From: Mesorhizobium shangrilense | Lineage (GTDB): Bacteria > Pseudomonadota > Alphaproteobacteria > Rhizobiales > Rhizobiaceae | Direction of reading: 5' to 3' | DNA: 64,000 nt | Assembly (NCBI RefSeq): GCF_040537815.1 | Contig: NZ_JBEWSZ010000001.1 | Coordinates: 2,294,001 to 2,358,000 of the forward strand | Part shown: positions 1 through 11,250 of the stretch, in pieces | Layout of the letters: each line of letters starts with the position of its first letter | How positions within the stretch are numbered: the stretch's first letter is position 1 | Translations under genes and position numbers: made by a program | The notes under the pieces: generated by a model | Databases searched by the model: none | Told to the model about the DNA's origin: nothing | What the model saw: only the letters and a program-made list of their open reading frames with translations

Positions 1-92
1 TAATGCCGGTCTAGCGTGTTTTGCAAAGGCCGACAAGAAAAAGCCCGCCATGGGCTTGACCATGGTTACGGACCCAATCACCAATCAGTTGC

Positions 93-704
93 ATGAACAC
101 GATTCGATCCGTCTGCGTCTATTGCGGCTCGTCTCCGGGCCATGATGAAACTTATGTCAAGGCTGGACACCTGCTTGGGCGCTCCATTGCCCGCTCCGGC
201 CTGCGGCTTGTCTATGGCGGCGGCACCAAGGGCATCATGGGCGCCGTCGCCGAGGGCGCGCTACGGGCCGGCGGCAAGGTGACGGGCATCATTCCGCGCT
301 TCCTGATCAACAGGGAAGCGACGGAAACCGCGCTTGACCGTCTCGACGAGCTCTTGATCACCGAAAACATGCACGAGCGCAAACACAGGATGTTCGAGAA
401 ATCCGACGCCTTTGTGGCGCTGCCGGGCGGCATTGGCACGGTCGAGGAAATCGTCGAGGTCATGACCTGGGCGCAACTCGGCCATCACCGAAAACCGATC
501 GTCTTCGGCAATGTCGGAGGATTCTGGGATCCGATGCTGGCGCTGCTCGATCACATGGCCACCGAAGGCTTCATCCACACGGCACAGCGGGTGAAACCCC
601 TGGTGGTCAACGATCCCGAAGCGATCGTCGCCGCCATCATGGTGGCCGGCTCCTCGGTCGACGCACCGACCGAAGGAGTGCAGTCGGTAATCGACAAGCT
701 GTGA
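93..704 (+). CDS. LOG family protein (cytokinin riboside 5'-monophosphate phosphoribohydrolase-like, TIGR00730)
   Basis: A 203-residue Rossmann-fold protein. The family signature PGGIGTVEE lies near residue 110 and the nucleotide-binding glycine run GGGTKGIMG near residue 43. LOG enzymes hydrolyse nucleoside 5'-monophosphates to free base and ribose 5-phosphate; in plants and plant-associated bacteria this can release active cytokinin, while many bacterial members act in nucleotide salvage. Length is typical. The start has no strong ribosome binding site, but no better in-frame start exists upstream. It stands alone and converges on the LysR gene across a repeat array. The family is certain; the physiological substrate is not. 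Confidence 0.9.
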   Translation: MNTIRSVCVYCGSSPGHDETYVKAGHLLGRSIARSGLRLVYGGGTKGIMGAVAEGALRAGGKVTGIIPRFLINREATETALDRLDELLITENMHERKHRMFEKSDAFVALPGGIGTVEEIVEVMTWAQLGHHRKPIVFGNVGGFWDPMLALLDHMATEGFIHTAQRVKPLVVNDPEAIVAAIMVAGSSVDAPTEGVQSVIDKL

Positions 705-748
705 GGTCAGGGGAATAAGGCAGTAGGGCAATAAGGCAGTATGTTTGG

Positions 749-765
749 GTGCTGAAAAACAGCAC
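749..765 (+). terminator. short hairpin downstream of the LOG gene
   Basis: A perfect six-base inverted repeat (GTGCTG / CAGCAC) surrounds a five-A loop, 45 bases after the LOG stop codon. There is no T-run after it, so it is a weak terminator candidate for the LOG transcript or, read the other way, for the convergent LysR gene. Confidence 0.3.
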
Positions 766-780
766 TCGGGAGATGCTCCC

Positions 781-1751
<971 letters not shown>

Positions 1752-1802
1752 TTTTGTCCCTATCAAGCCCTTGCAGGTCTCAACTTTAGCCTAATCAGTC
1801 TT

Positions 1803-1844
1803 GGACAGTCTTGTCCGTCAAAGCAATGGTTGGTCATCACAACC
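1803..1844. promoter_or_regulatory. two inverted repeats in the LysR/target divergent promoter
   Basis: The 105-base gap between the divergent genes holds GGACA-N4-TGTCC at 1803-1816 and GGTTG-N7-CAACC at 1828-1844. Paired dyads in such a gap are what LysR recognition and activation sites look like. The second lies close to the start of the downstream gene. Assignment is by position and symmetry only. Confidence 0.4.
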
Positions 1845-1856
1845 AAGGAGATCGCC

Positions 1857-2147
1857 ATGCAATTCTTTGCCCTTCTCACCCGCAACACCCAAAAGTTCAC
1901 CGATGCTGATTTCGCTCCGCTGTTGCCCAGTGAAGCCGAGCAGCGCCGCACGCTCTATGCCGAAGGCGCCGTGCGCCAGGTGTGGAATCGTGGCGACATT
2001 CCCGGCAGCGGCATGATGTTCGAGGCCAGCAGTGATGCCGATGTGCGCAGCCATCTCGCCACCTTGCCGCTGGTCAAGGCCGGCATGATGGATATTGCCG
2101 CTGTCGTGCCGCTCAATCCCTACCCGGGATTTGGGCCGAAGCGCTGA
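1857..2147 (+). CDS. small dimeric alpha-beta barrel protein (YciI/muconolactone isomerase-like superfamily)
   Basis: A 96-residue protein starting at an ATG with an excellent AAGGAG site seven bases upstream. The beginning MQFFALLTR and the later hydrophobic segment around MMDIAAVVPL fit the small ferredoxin-like, dimeric alpha-beta barrel proteins that include muconolactone isomerase and YciI-type proteins. No catalytic residue can be assigned. The gene is divergent from a LysR regulator, a typical arrangement for a small regulated catabolic or stress function. It is followed by a strong hairpin, so it is probably monocistronic. Family assignment is tentative. Confidence 0.7.
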   Translation: MQFFALLTRNTQKFTDADFAPLLPSEAEQRRTLYAEGAVRQVWNRGDIPGSGMMFEASSDADVRSHLATLPLVKAGMMDIAAVVPLNPYPGFGPKR

Positions 2148-2172
2148 TGCCACGAGGCATCTCAAGCAAAGC

Positions 2173-2202
2173 CAGGCCGGCGGCGAATGGGCCGCCGGCC
2201 TG
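2173..2202 (+). terminator. GC-rich hairpin after the YciI-like gene
   Basis: A perfect 12-base stem (CAGGCCGGCGGC with its complement) and a six-base loop start 25 bases after the stop. There is no T-run, so it would act as a factor-assisted or partial terminator. Confidence 0.55.
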
Positions 2203-2307
2203 CAAGTGTCAACAAACCGTCACACGAAGCCGGGTTTGTCCGTGCTAGATGTTTGCCGTCGAGCCGCCATGCGGCTGACGTTGTGACCTGCATCTGGCGA
2301 AGCGACC

Positions 2308-3306
2308 ATGAACATAGCCCTCACCCCCGAAGGCTCCGATCTGACGCCTTACATGCCCGACGAGCACGGGCTGTTTTTCATCTATCATTTCACCGCCGAG
2401 GGCGCGCGAACCAAGGATGCCGCCGCCGCGCGCTGGACGTGGCGGAGCTACCAGATCACGGATCTGCACGCCCGCCAGGAAATCGGCGCGGAGAAGGCTT
2501 TGCCGGCGGCGGCGCGCGACGCTTTCCTCGCGCCCAGCCATGGCTGCCACATCGACTACGAGGACAACTGGCTCTTTGGCGATCTGCCGGACCTCAGGCA
2601 CGATTTTTCGGAAGCGCGCGGGCTCGTCCATTTCCGCTTCGCCTTCAACGACACGATGCTGATTGGCGCCCGCAAGCAGCCGCTGGAGTCGGTCGACGCG
2701 GTCCGCAAGGCGGTGGAGAACGGATCGCGGAAATTCCGCTCGCCGGCCGAACTGATCGAGGCCGTGATGGGCGAGTCGCTTGACGGCATGGCGACCGAGC
2801 TCGGCAAGCTCGGCGACACGCTCGACGGTATCGAGGACCGTGTCGTGCGCGATGCATGGCACAATGAGCGGCAAGCGCTGGTCGAGGCGCGCCGGCAACT
2901 GGTGGTGATCCACCGGCAGATGGCGACGCTGACCAACCTGTTTCGCCATCTCGACCATTCGCATCGCGACGAGCTACCCGATACGATCAATGATATGGCG
3001 GCCAGGCTCTCGCACCGGGCGCTGACCCTCTATAATGATGGCGAGCAGTTGCAGGCGCGCACAAGATTGCTGCAGGACGAGTTGATGGCCAAGCTGACCA
3101 TGCAATCGAACCAGTTGCTGTATGTTCTCTCCGTCATGACGGCGGTGCTGCTGCCGATGACCATCATCTCGGGCCTGTTCGGCATGAATGTCGGCGGGCT
3201 TCCTCTGGTCGACACGCCAGTGGGTTTTTGGGTGGTGACCGCGATATCGGTGATTATCGCGGCAGCGACCTATATGTTTGTGAGGCGGCTTGGCCGGGGG
3301 GCGTAG
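2308..3306 (+). CDS. CorA/ZntB-family divalent cation transporter
   Basis: A 332-residue inner-membrane transporter of the CorA superfamily. It has a long soluble N-terminal funnel domain (about residues 1-265), the signature FGMNVGG near residue 292, and two C-terminal transmembrane helices (about 270-290 and 303-322). The last positive cluster RRLGRG is cytoplasmic in this family. The lack of the magnesium-channel loop MPEL after GMN and the sequence GGLP instead favour the ZntB branch, which moves zinc, over CorA magnesium channels. Ion choice is an inference. It is monocistronic and ends seven bases from the convergent GST gene. Confidence 0.88.
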   Translation: MNIALTPEGSDLTPYMPDEHGLFFIYHFTAEGARTKDAAAARWTWRSYQITDLHARQEIGAEKALPAAARDAFLAPSHGCHIDYEDNWLFGDLPDLRHDFSEARGLVHFRFAFNDTMLIGARKQPLESVDAVRKAVENGSRKFRSPAELIEAVMGESLDGMATELGKLGDTLDGIEDRVVRDAWHNERQALVEARRQLVVIHRQMATLTNLFRHLDHSHRDELPDTINDMAARLSHRALTLYNDGEQLQARTRLLQDELMAKLTMQSNQLLYVLSVMTAVLLPMTIISGLFGMNVGGLPLVDTPVGFWVVTAISVIIAAATYMFVRRLGRGA

Positions 3307-3312
3307 CAGCCT

Positions 3313-3999
3313 TTACGTCGGAGCACGAAGATCCTCGATGATGGTGCCGGCGGCGCGGACTTCGGCCTCATGGCCGGGCTCGCGCCACGTCTCGGCAAGC
3401 GCGGCGGCATACCATTCGCGCATCGCGGGCAGGTCAAGCAACCGCTCGGGATAGCCAGCCGCGGCGCCCTCGAAAGACAGCCCATAGGACTGAGCCCGAA
3501 ACGCCACCGGGGCAAAGAAGGCATCAACGGCGGTGAAGGCATTGCCGGCCAGGAACGGACCGCCGAAGCGCGCAAGGCCATCGTTCCAGAGATCGGCGAG
3601 GCGGAAGAGATCCTGCTTCAGCGCGTCGGACATCGGCAATGGTTGCACGCGCACGCCGCAACTCATCGAGCAGTCATTTCGCAAGGCGGTGAAGCTCGAA
3701 TGCATTTCGGCCGCGGCCGAGCGCGCCCAGGCACGGGCCTTGGCTTCAACCGGCCAGACGCCGTGATGATGCTCGGCCAGATATTCGGCGATGGCGAGCG
3801 AATCCCATACCGCCCAGCCGTCGTCGACCAGGCACGGCACCCGGCCGCTAGGCGAGAATGGACGGTAGAGTTCCCAGCTCGATCCTGTCGGAAATGGCGT
3901 CAGCCGCTCCTCGAACGGAATGTCGAGCACGCGCATCAGCACCCATGGCCGCAACGACCATGAAGAATAGTTCTTGTTGGCGATGTGCAGCACGTACAT
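3313..3999 (-). CDS. glutathione S-transferase family protein
   Basis: A 228-residue protein with an N-terminal thioredoxin-like glutathione-binding domain. The start LHIANKNYSSWSLRPWVLMR has the SSWSLRP active-site pattern of a bacterial GST group, and SGRVPCLV then WDSLAIAEYLAE bind glutathione. A helical C-terminal domain starts near residue 90. The second substrate is unknown. The gene starts nine bases after the rarD stop and is probably co-transcribed with rarD; it converges with the cation transporter gene. Confidence 0.88.
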   Translation of the reverse strand: MYVLHIANKNYSSWSLRPWVLMRVLDIPFEERLTPFPTGSSWELYRPFSPSGRVPCLVDDGWAVWDSLAIAEYLAEHHHGVWPVEAKARAWARSAAAEMHSSFTALRNDCSMSCGVRVQPLPMSDALKQDLFRLADLWNDGLARFGGPFLAGNAFTAVDAFFAPVAFRAQSYGLSFEGAAAGYPERLLDLPAMREWYAAALAETWREPGHEAEVRAAGTIIEDLRAPT

Positions 4000-4008
4000 C
4001 TGGAAATC

Positions 4009-4938
4009 CTATCGTATCTCGGGCCTGGCCGGCCGGATCTCGCGGCCACGGAACATCGACCAGGAATAGATCGCCAGCGCGACCCAGATAAGCCCAAAGG
4101 CGACGGCATCGATGCCGCCGAATGGTTCGTCGAAAATCAGCACGGCGATCACGAACACCATGGTCGGCGCGATATACTGCATGATGCCGATGGTGGACAG
4201 GCGCAAGAGCTTGGCGCCGAACGCAAACAACAGGAGCGGCACCGAGGTGACCGGACCACAGCCGATCAGCAGAGCCGTATCGGTGGATGTGCTGGAGACA
4301 AAATGGTCCTGTCCGGTGGCAATCAGGAAGATAATATAGGTGAGTGCCGGAATGGACAGCAGCATTACCTCGAGCAGGAAACCCTGGCTGGGGCCGATCG
4401 GCAGCGTCTTGCGGAAGAAGCCGTAGGCGGCGAAGGAAAATGCCAGCGCCAGGGATACCCAGGGCAGCTTGCCTGCCTCGACCGTGAGCACCGCGACCGC
4501 TATCGCCGCCAGCACCACGGCCGCGATCTGCAGCCGGCCGAGCCGCTCACCAAGCACCAGCGCGCCAACGACGACACTGACCAGCGGGTTGATGTAATAG
4601 CCGAGCGCCGTCTCGACAGTGCGATCGACAGAGATCGCCCAGACATAGATGCCCCAGTTGATCGATATCAACGCCGCCGTCAGCGCCGCCATCGAAATGG
4701 TACGGGGTGAACGCAGCGCCGCCTTGAAATCCGCCGTGCGGCCGGCCCAGATCAGAACCGCCGCGGCGATCGGGACGGACCAGACGATGCGATGGGCTAT
4801 AACCTCGGCAAGCGGGAGGTGAGCGACCGCTTTCATGTAGAAAGGCAAGAGACCCCAAAGCAAATAGGCGCCCAGTGCCAGCAGAAAGCCGCGCCGCGCC
4901 TTCGAATCTGCGTCCAGCATCATTGCATCAGTGGCCAT
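4009..4938 (-). CDS. rarD: EamA-family permease RarD
   Basis: A 309-residue membrane protein with ten predicted transmembrane segments in two repeated halves (EamA/DMT superfamily). The start of the first helix, LLWGLLPFYMKAV, and the AHRIVWSVP motif are typical of the RarD subfamily. The biological substrate is not established. An internal ATG six codons downstream (MLDADSK) is also possible. It is followed closely by the GST gene. Confidence 0.9.
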   Translation of the reverse strand: MATDAMMLDADSKARRGFLLALGAYLLWGLLPFYMKAVAHLPLAEVIAHRIVWSVPIAAAVLIWAGRTADFKAALRSPRTISMAALTAALISINWGIYVWAISVDRTVETALGYYINPLVSVVVGALVLGERLGRLQIAAVVLAAIAVAVLTVEAGKLPWVSLALAFSFAAYGFFRKTLPIGPSQGFLLEVMLLSIPALTYIIFLIATGQDHFVSSTSTDTALLIGCGPVTSVPLLLFAFGAKLLRLSTIGIMQYIAPTMVFVIAVLIFDEPFGGIDAVAFGLIWVALAIYSWSMFRGREIRPARPEIR

Positions 4939-5021
4939 GGGCCAACGCTATGGCCCAGCCACCTCGGCAAGACCATCGCAAAATTCTGATGGATCAATGG
5001 ACTTCCGCTGATGGTTCAAGG

Positions 5022-6638
5022 CTACTCCGCCGCGACCAGCCCGGCCATGTCGCGGTTCTTCATCAGCTTGTAGACGATGGAGTCCATAAGCGCCTGGAAG
5101 GAGGCGTCGATGATGTTTTCGGAAACGCCCACCGTCCACCAGCGTGCACCAGTGCCGTCGTGCGATTCGATCAGCACGCGAGTAATGGCCTCCGTGCCGC
5201 CATTGAGGATACGCACCTTGAAGTCAGCGAGTTCGAGGTCGGCGATCTCGTTCTGGAATTTGCCGAGATCCTTGCGCAGCGCGATGTCGAGCGCATTGAC
5301 CGGGCCGTGCCCCTCCGCCACCGACATCTTCTCCTCACCCTCGACCAGCACCTTGACCACCGCCTCCGACACGGTCTTCAGCTGGCCATTGGCGTCGAAG
5401 CGACGTTCGATCATGCAGCGGAACGAAGTAACGTGGAAGAACTCTGGCAGGCCGTGCAGCATCTTGCGCGCCAGGAGTTCGAAGCTGGCGTCCGCACCCT
5501 CATAGGCATAGCCTTCCGCCTCGCGTTCCTTGACCACGGCAATCAGCGCATCGAGCCGATGATCGTCCCTGGGCACATCGATGCCGCGCCGCTTCAGCTC
5601 GGCGAGGAAGTTGGCCTTGCCGCCCTGGTCAGAGACCATCACGCGTCGGCGGTTGCCGACGGCTTCGGGCGGCACGTGCTCATAGGTTGCCGGCTCCTTG
5701 GCCAGCGCCGAGGCGTGGATGCCGGCCTTGGTGGCGAAGGCGGAAGCGCCGACATAGGGCGCCTGCGCTTCCGGTGCGCGGTTCAGCAGCTCATCGAAGG
5801 CGCGGGAAAGACGGGATACGCCAGTCAGGGCCTCGGTTGAAATGCCGGTTTCGAAGCGATCGGAAAAGGCTGGCTTCAATGCCAGTGTCGGGATCAACGT
5901 GACCAGGTTGGCATTGCCGCAGCGCTCGCCGATGCCGTTCAGCGTGCCCTGGATCTGGCGCACGCCGGCCTCGACGGCAGCGAGTGAATTGGCGACCGCC
6001 TGGCCAGTGTCGTCATGAGCATGGATGCCGAGATTGTTGCCCGGTATGCCCGAAGCTATGACCGCCTCGACGATGGCGCGGACTTCCGATGGCTGCGTGC
6101 CGCCATTGGTGTCGCACAGCACCACCCAGCGGGCACCGGCATCATAGGCCGCCCTGGCGCAGGCCAGCGCATAGGCGGGATTGGCCTTGAAGCCGTCGAA
6201 GAAATGCTCGCAGTCGACCATCGCTTCCTTGCCGGCGGCAAGCGCCGCTTCGACCGATGCCTTGATCGCGTCGAGGTTCTCCTCGTTGGTACAGCCAAGT
6301 GCGACGCGAACATGATAGTCCCAGCTCTTGGCAACAAAACAGATGGCGTCCGACTGCGATTGGATGAGTGCCGCTAGGCCGGGATCGTTGGACGCAGACA
6401 CCCCTGCCCGCTTGGTCATGCCGAAGGCAACAAATTTCGCGCGCGCGGTGCGGTTCTTGGCAAAGAATGCGGTGTCGGTCGGGTTGGCGCCGGGATAGCC
6501 GCCCTCGATATAATCGAGGCCGAATTCGTCGAGCAGCTTTGCGATGGCGATCTTGTCCTCGACGGAAAAGTCGATACCCGGCGTCTGCTGGCCATCGCGA
6601 AGTGTGGTGTCGAAGAGATAGAGGCGTTGCTTTGTCAT
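5022..6638 (-). CDS. cimA: citramalate synthase
   Basis: A 538-residue enzyme of the isopropylmalate/homocitrate synthase family, TIGR00977 type. The catalytic TIM barrel begins with YLFDTTLRDGQQTPGIDF, including the metal-binding Asp and the RDGQQ motif. The metal-binding histidines appear in LGIHAHDDTG, and a C-terminal LeuA dimer/regulatory domain occupies about residues 390-530. It condenses pyruvate and acetyl-CoA to (R)-citramalate, giving a threonine-independent route to 2-oxobutyrate and isoleucine. It stands alone; the upstream 200 bases hold a palindromic repeat. Distinction from 2-isopropylmalate synthase rests on overall resemblance, in particular the N-terminus. Confidence 0.9.
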   Translation of the reverse strand: MTKQRLYLFDTTLRDGQQTPGIDFSVEDKIAIAKLLDEFGLDYIEGGYPGANPTDTAFFAKNRTARAKFVAFGMTKRAGVSASNDPGLAALIQSQSDAICFVAKSWDYHVRVALGCTNEENLDAIKASVEAALAAGKEAMVDCEHFFDGFKANPAYALACARAAYDAGARWVVLCDTNGGTQPSEVRAIVEAVIASGIPGNNLGIHAHDDTGQAVANSLAAVEAGVRQIQGTLNGIGERCGNANLVTLIPTLALKPAFSDRFETGISTEALTGVSRLSRAFDELLNRAPEAQAPYVGASAFATKAGIHASALAKEPATYEHVPPEAVGNRRRVMVSDQGGKANFLAELKRRGIDVPRDDHRLDALIAVVKEREAEGYAYEGADASFELLARKMLHGLPEFFHVTSFRCMIERRFDANGQLKTVSEAVVKVLVEGEEKMSVAEGHGPVNALDIALRKDLGKFQNEIADLELADFKVRILNGGTEAITRVLIESHDGTGARWWTVGVSENIIDASFQALMDSIVYKLMKNRDMAGLVAAE

Positions 6639-6668
6639 AGCAGTAGCTCGATAGGCCGCGATCCTTCA

Positions 6669-6826
6669 CGCCCCCCTCTGCCCTGCCGGACATCTCCCCC
6701 ACTTGGGGGGAGATTGGCCGTCCCCAGTGCTTTCGCCGATCTCCGGCGTTGCAGGAGACGCCGCAAGGCCGAAACTGCCGATCCCCCCCCTGGTGGGGGA
6801 GATGTCCGGCAGGACAGAGGGGGGCG
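6669..6826. repeat. 158-bp long palindromic intergenic repeat with 33-34 bp arms
   Basis: The outer arms at 6669-6701 and 6794-6826 are reverse complements with one mismatch. Inside them a second pair of G/C-run arms (about 6704-6720 and 6776-6792) also pairs imperfectly. The outer arm contains CTGCCGGACATCTCCCCCA-type sequence that recurs widely in rhizobial intergenic regions. It lies between cimA and pip, both on the minus strand, and could end the pip transcript or serve as a mobile palindromic unit. Confidence 0.8.
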
Positions 6827-6849
6827 CCGTAGAGCACAAACCGGCATCG

Positions 6850-8275
<1,426 letters not shown>

Positions 8276-8279
<4 letters not shown>

Positions 8280-8767
8280 GATCTTTCCTCTGGCGGCCAT
8301 TGTTCGGTGTCGTGGTCGGGGTGCTGGTAGGAGACGAGACCAGCCAGGAAGGCGACGGCCTCGGCGTCGTCCATAGTGTCCTTGCCGGGCAAGTTCGGAA
8401 TGGTGTCGACATAGGGCAGTTTTGCCTCGGTTCCCCACTGGATCAACGGCGCTATCCCCTGCGGATCGTCGAAGGCGCCGATGGCGAGTGCCATGCCATC
8501 GGGGGCGGTGTAGCTGAGCGGCGTGCCGCAATTGGCGCAAAAACCGCGTCTGCCGTGGTTGGACGACTGGAAGTATTTCGGCTCGCCGCGCGTCCAGTCG
8601 AACATCGTCCCGCGTACCGAGACAAGCGGCGCGTAGAAAGCGCCGAATGCCTTCTGGCACATACGGCAATGGCAGATGGAGGCATCGCCGAGCGCGCCTT
8701 CGACGCGAAAGCGCACCGCGCCGCATTGGCAGCCGCCCGTGTAGATCGGCCGGTTATCGAGGCTCAT
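8276..8767 (-). CDS. GFA-family zinc protein, copy 1
   Basis: A 163-residue GFA-fold protein with the same zinc-ligand sets as its neighbour (GGCQCGAV, CHCRMCQK and FCANCGTPL). The two genes form a tandem duplicate that has diverged mainly after the last zinc knuckle; both keep a late YQHPDHDT / FQHPDHET motif. It lies six bases after the VOC gene and is translationally coupled to copy 2. The function of the pair is unknown. Confidence 0.9.
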
Positions 8768-8773
8768 CGCTGG

Positions 8774-9160
8774 TTACTCCGGCGCATGGCAGACGGCCTC
8801 GACATTGTTGCCGTCGGGATCGAAGACAAAAGCGCCATAGTAGTTCGCATGATAGTGCGGGCGCAGGCCCGGCCCACCATTGTCCTTGCCGCCGGCAGCG
8901 AGGGCCGCCGTGTGGAAGGCGTCGACCTCGGCGCGGCTGCGGGCGGTGAAGGCAACGTGCTGGTGGTCCTTCGGCTTGTCCTTGCCGCCATGCAGCCAGA
9001 ACACCGGCCGGTCGCGGCCATAACCGCCAACCTTGGCGCCGCCGGTGTATTCCTGCGGCACCATGTAGAGGAGCGAGGCTCCAAGCGGCGCCATCGCCCT
9101 GTCGTAGAACGCCTTCGACGCGTCGAAATCGGAAACGGTAATGCCGAGATGGTCGATCAT
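8774..9160 (-). CDS. VOC (glyoxalase/bleomycin resistance/dioxygenase) family protein
   Basis: A 128-residue protein with two beta-alpha-beta-beta-beta modules. The start [20 protein letters not shown] and the end [18 protein letters not shown] are classic for the vicinal oxygen chelate fold, with a candidate metal His in DHLG and Glu in NNVEAV. Substrate cannot be read from sequence. Its ATG overlaps the cysS stop codon. Confidence 0.88.
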   Translation of the reverse strand: MIDHLGITVSDFDASKAFYDRAMAPLGASLLYMVPQEYTGGAKVGGYGRDRPVFWLHGGKDKPKDHQHVAFTARSRAEVDAFHTAALAAGGKDNGGPGLRPHYHANYYGAFVFDPDGNNVEAVCHAPE

Positions 9161-10593
9161 CTTTTTACCTCCCAGGTGGTGATGCGTTCGCCGGTGGCGG
9201 GATCCTTGCCATCCTTCAGTTGTACACCTTGTGCCAGCAGTTCATCGCGGATGCGATCAGCCCCGGCCCAGTCCTTCGCGGCGATAAGGGCAAGGCGCTG
9301 GGCGATCGCCATGGCGACAGCATCTTCATCGACGGCCGCCGATGCAACATCGAAACCGAGGAACAGAAGGGCCGCCTTCAGCGAAGCGGCGGCATCGTTG
9401 CCATCGGCAGCCTCGCCGGCCAGTTGCGTCAGCAACTGGAACGCAGCGTAGGTGGCGAGGTCGTCCGACAGGGCTTCCACCACCTCCACGGGCAGCAGTG
9501 TTGCCGCTGCCGGCGCCAGATCCGCCGCCCGCTTCCATTTGCGCAACGTATTCTCCGCCTCTTCCAGTTTGCGCACCGAAAAGTCGATCGGCTCGCGGTA
9601 ATGCGTCATCAGCATCGCCAGCCGCAGAACGTCGCCCGGCCATTTGCGGCCACCGAAAGTCTCCGTCTCCAGCAACTCGTTGATCGAGTAGAAATTGCCC
9701 AGGCTCTTGGACATTTTCTGCCCCTCGACCTGCAGGAAACCGTTGTGCATCCAGATGTTGGCCATCACGTCGGTGCCATGGGCGCAGCGCGACTGGGCGA
9801 TCTCGTTCTCATGGTGCGGAAAGATCAGGTCAAGACCGCCGCCATGGATGTCGAAGACCTCGCCGAGATAGGCGGCCGACATCGCCGAGCATTCGATGTG
9901 CCAGCCTGGCCGGCCCCTGCCCCAGGGCGAATTCCAGCCCGGTTCCTCCGGCGACGACAGCTTCCACAGCACGAAATCGCCAGGCGCCTTCTTGTGTGCG
10001 TCGACAGCAACGCGAGCGCCTGCCTGCTGCTCATCCAGATTGCGCTTCGACAGCTGGCCGTAGTCCGGCATCGACGCGGTGTCGAACAGGACTTCGCCCG
10101 CCGCAACATAGGCATGGCCGCGTTCGATCAGGCTTTGAATCAAGGTGATCATGTCGGCCTTGCCATCGGCGCGAGGCTCGACGAACTCTGTGGCGCGTGG
10201 CTCGACCGTCGGCTCAAGGCAACCGAGCGTCGCTACATCCTTGTGGAACTGATCCGCGGTCTTTTCGGTGACCCGCCGGATCGCCTCGTTCAGCGACAGT
10301 TTTCCTGACGCAATCTCGCTGCCGAAATCGCGCAGCGCGCGCGCGTTAATCTTGTCGTCTACATCTGTGATGTTGCGCACATACGTGACATGCGTCTCGC
10401 CGTACACATGGCGCAGCAAACGGAACAGCACATCGAAGACGATCACCGGCCTTGCATTGCCGATATGGGCAAAGTCGTAGACCGTCGGGCCGCAGACATA
10501 CATGCGCACGTTATCAGCATCGATCGGAGCGAAATCCTGCTTCGACCGCGTCAGTGTGTTGTAGAGGCGCAAGCCATTCGATGCGTCGGACAT
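9157..10593 (-). CDS. cysS: cysteinyl-tRNA synthetase
   Basis: A 478-residue class I aminoacyl-tRNA synthetase. The zinc-binding and catalytic parts are complete: Cys34 in [10 protein letters not shown], the HIGH-like motif HIGN at 43-46, a second zinc set in WHIECSAMS and [11 protein letters not shown], and KMSKS near residue 279. A helical anticodon-binding domain follows. It charges tRNA-Cys in translation. It is the first gene of a coupled run with the VOC, two GFA and pip genes, so those small genes are expressed with a housekeeping enzyme. Confidence 0.97.
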   Translation of the reverse strand: MSDASNGLRLYNTLTRSKQDFAPIDADNVRMYVCGPTVYDFAHIGNARPVIVFDVLFRLLRHVYGETHVTYVRNITDVDDKINARALRDFGSEIASGKLSLNEAIRRVTEKTADQFHKDVATLGCLEPTVEPRATEFVEPRADGKADMITLIQSLIERGHAYVAAGEVLFDTASMPDYGQLSKRNLDEQQAGARVAVDAHKKAPGDFVLWKLSSPEEPGWNSPWGRGRPGWHIECSAMSAAYLGEVFDIHGGGLDLIFPHHENEIAQSRCAHGTDVMANIWMHNGFLQVEGQKMSKSLGNFYSINELLETETFGGRKWPGDVLRLAMLMTHYREPIDFSVRKLEEAENTLRKWKRAADLAPAAATLLPVEVVEALSDDLATYAAFQLLTQLAGEAADGNDAAASLKAALLFLGFDVASAAVDEDAVAMAIAQRLALIAAKDWAGADRIRDELLAQGVQLKDGKDPATGERITTWEVKR

Positions 10594-10985
10594 TCATGCC
10601 TTCCGGTTACTCAGTTTTGGTGGTGCCGGGTCAGTTTGCGCGGAAACGCAAAGCGTACTCCAGCCTGCTGGCCGGTGCGTTTGTCCAATCTGGAAGGAGA
10701 TGAGGCGAAAACGTCCGGACCAGCGCGAGGCTAGCCAATAATGCAAATGCCACAAATGGCGAAAGACGTTTTCATGGGCGGCTTTATCGCCTTGGCCGGT
10801 GTTGCCGTCAAGTCGCTACTTTCGGCAAAAATGTCGTTGGCTCACGAGTTAACTTGCGCTGAAACATTTTATTAAACATGTCGGCACAGTCATGAAACAT
10901 TCGCCGAATAGACGACAAGGCGTCACGATTTGGTCGGAATCGGCCACCAGATGTAGACACGAAAATGTTACCAGGGAAGAGAACG
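10594..10985. other. intergenic region upstream of cysS
   Basis: About 390 bases without a confident gene. The first part should carry the cysS promoter. One marginal 44-codon frame (10741-10875) is listed separately. The last 100 bases are AT-richer and contain the upstream region of the small gene at 10986. Confidence 0.6.
10741..10875 (+). CDS. possible 44-residue hydrophobic peptide
   Basis: A short frame with three early methionines and one hydrophobic segment (FMGGFIALAGVAVKSLL) that could span a membrane. There is only a weak GCGAGG-like sequence upstream. Coding is not demonstrated; it is recorded because the frame is the only feature in this stretch. Confidence 0.2.
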   Translation: MQMPQMAKDVFMGGFIALAGVAVKSLLSAKMSLAHELTCAETFY

Positions 10986-11141
10986 ATGCCTCGAACCAAG
11001 CAAGACCCCAACCGCGCCAAGCAACCGGCGCTCACCAACCATTATAGGGCAATCGGCCCGGCCGCGATCGTCGCCGCTCTTCTGCACACCGCGAAGAAGA
11101 AAAAGCCAGCGCAGAAGATCGTATCTCCGCGCACTGCCTGA
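10986..11141 (+). CDS. 51-residue basic small protein of unknown function
   Basis: The frame has an AGGGAAGAG ribosome binding site six to nine bases before the ATG. It encodes a basic N-terminus (MPRTKQDPNRAKQP), a short hydrophobic centre (IGPAAIVAALLH) and a lysine cluster (AKKKKPAQK). Composition would suit a small membrane-associated or nucleic-acid-binding peptide. No family is recognised. It is followed by about 110 bases before the convergent SRAP gene. Confidence 0.45.
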   Translation: MPRTKQDPNRAKQPALTNHYRAIGPAAIVAALLHTAKKKKPAQKIVSPRTA

Positions 11142-11250
11142 TGATGTTGCGGGGCCGGCGCCTTAAGCCGGCATCAAGGGCGCCGATATGCGCCATGTTG
11201 TCCAAGCATGATCTTTCGGGAAGACGTACCCCACGCCCTCGAATCACGCT

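Noticed and set aside
4875..5840. A 321-codon plus-strand frame over rarD and cimA
   Set aside because: Antisense to two confident genes and without start signal or motif.
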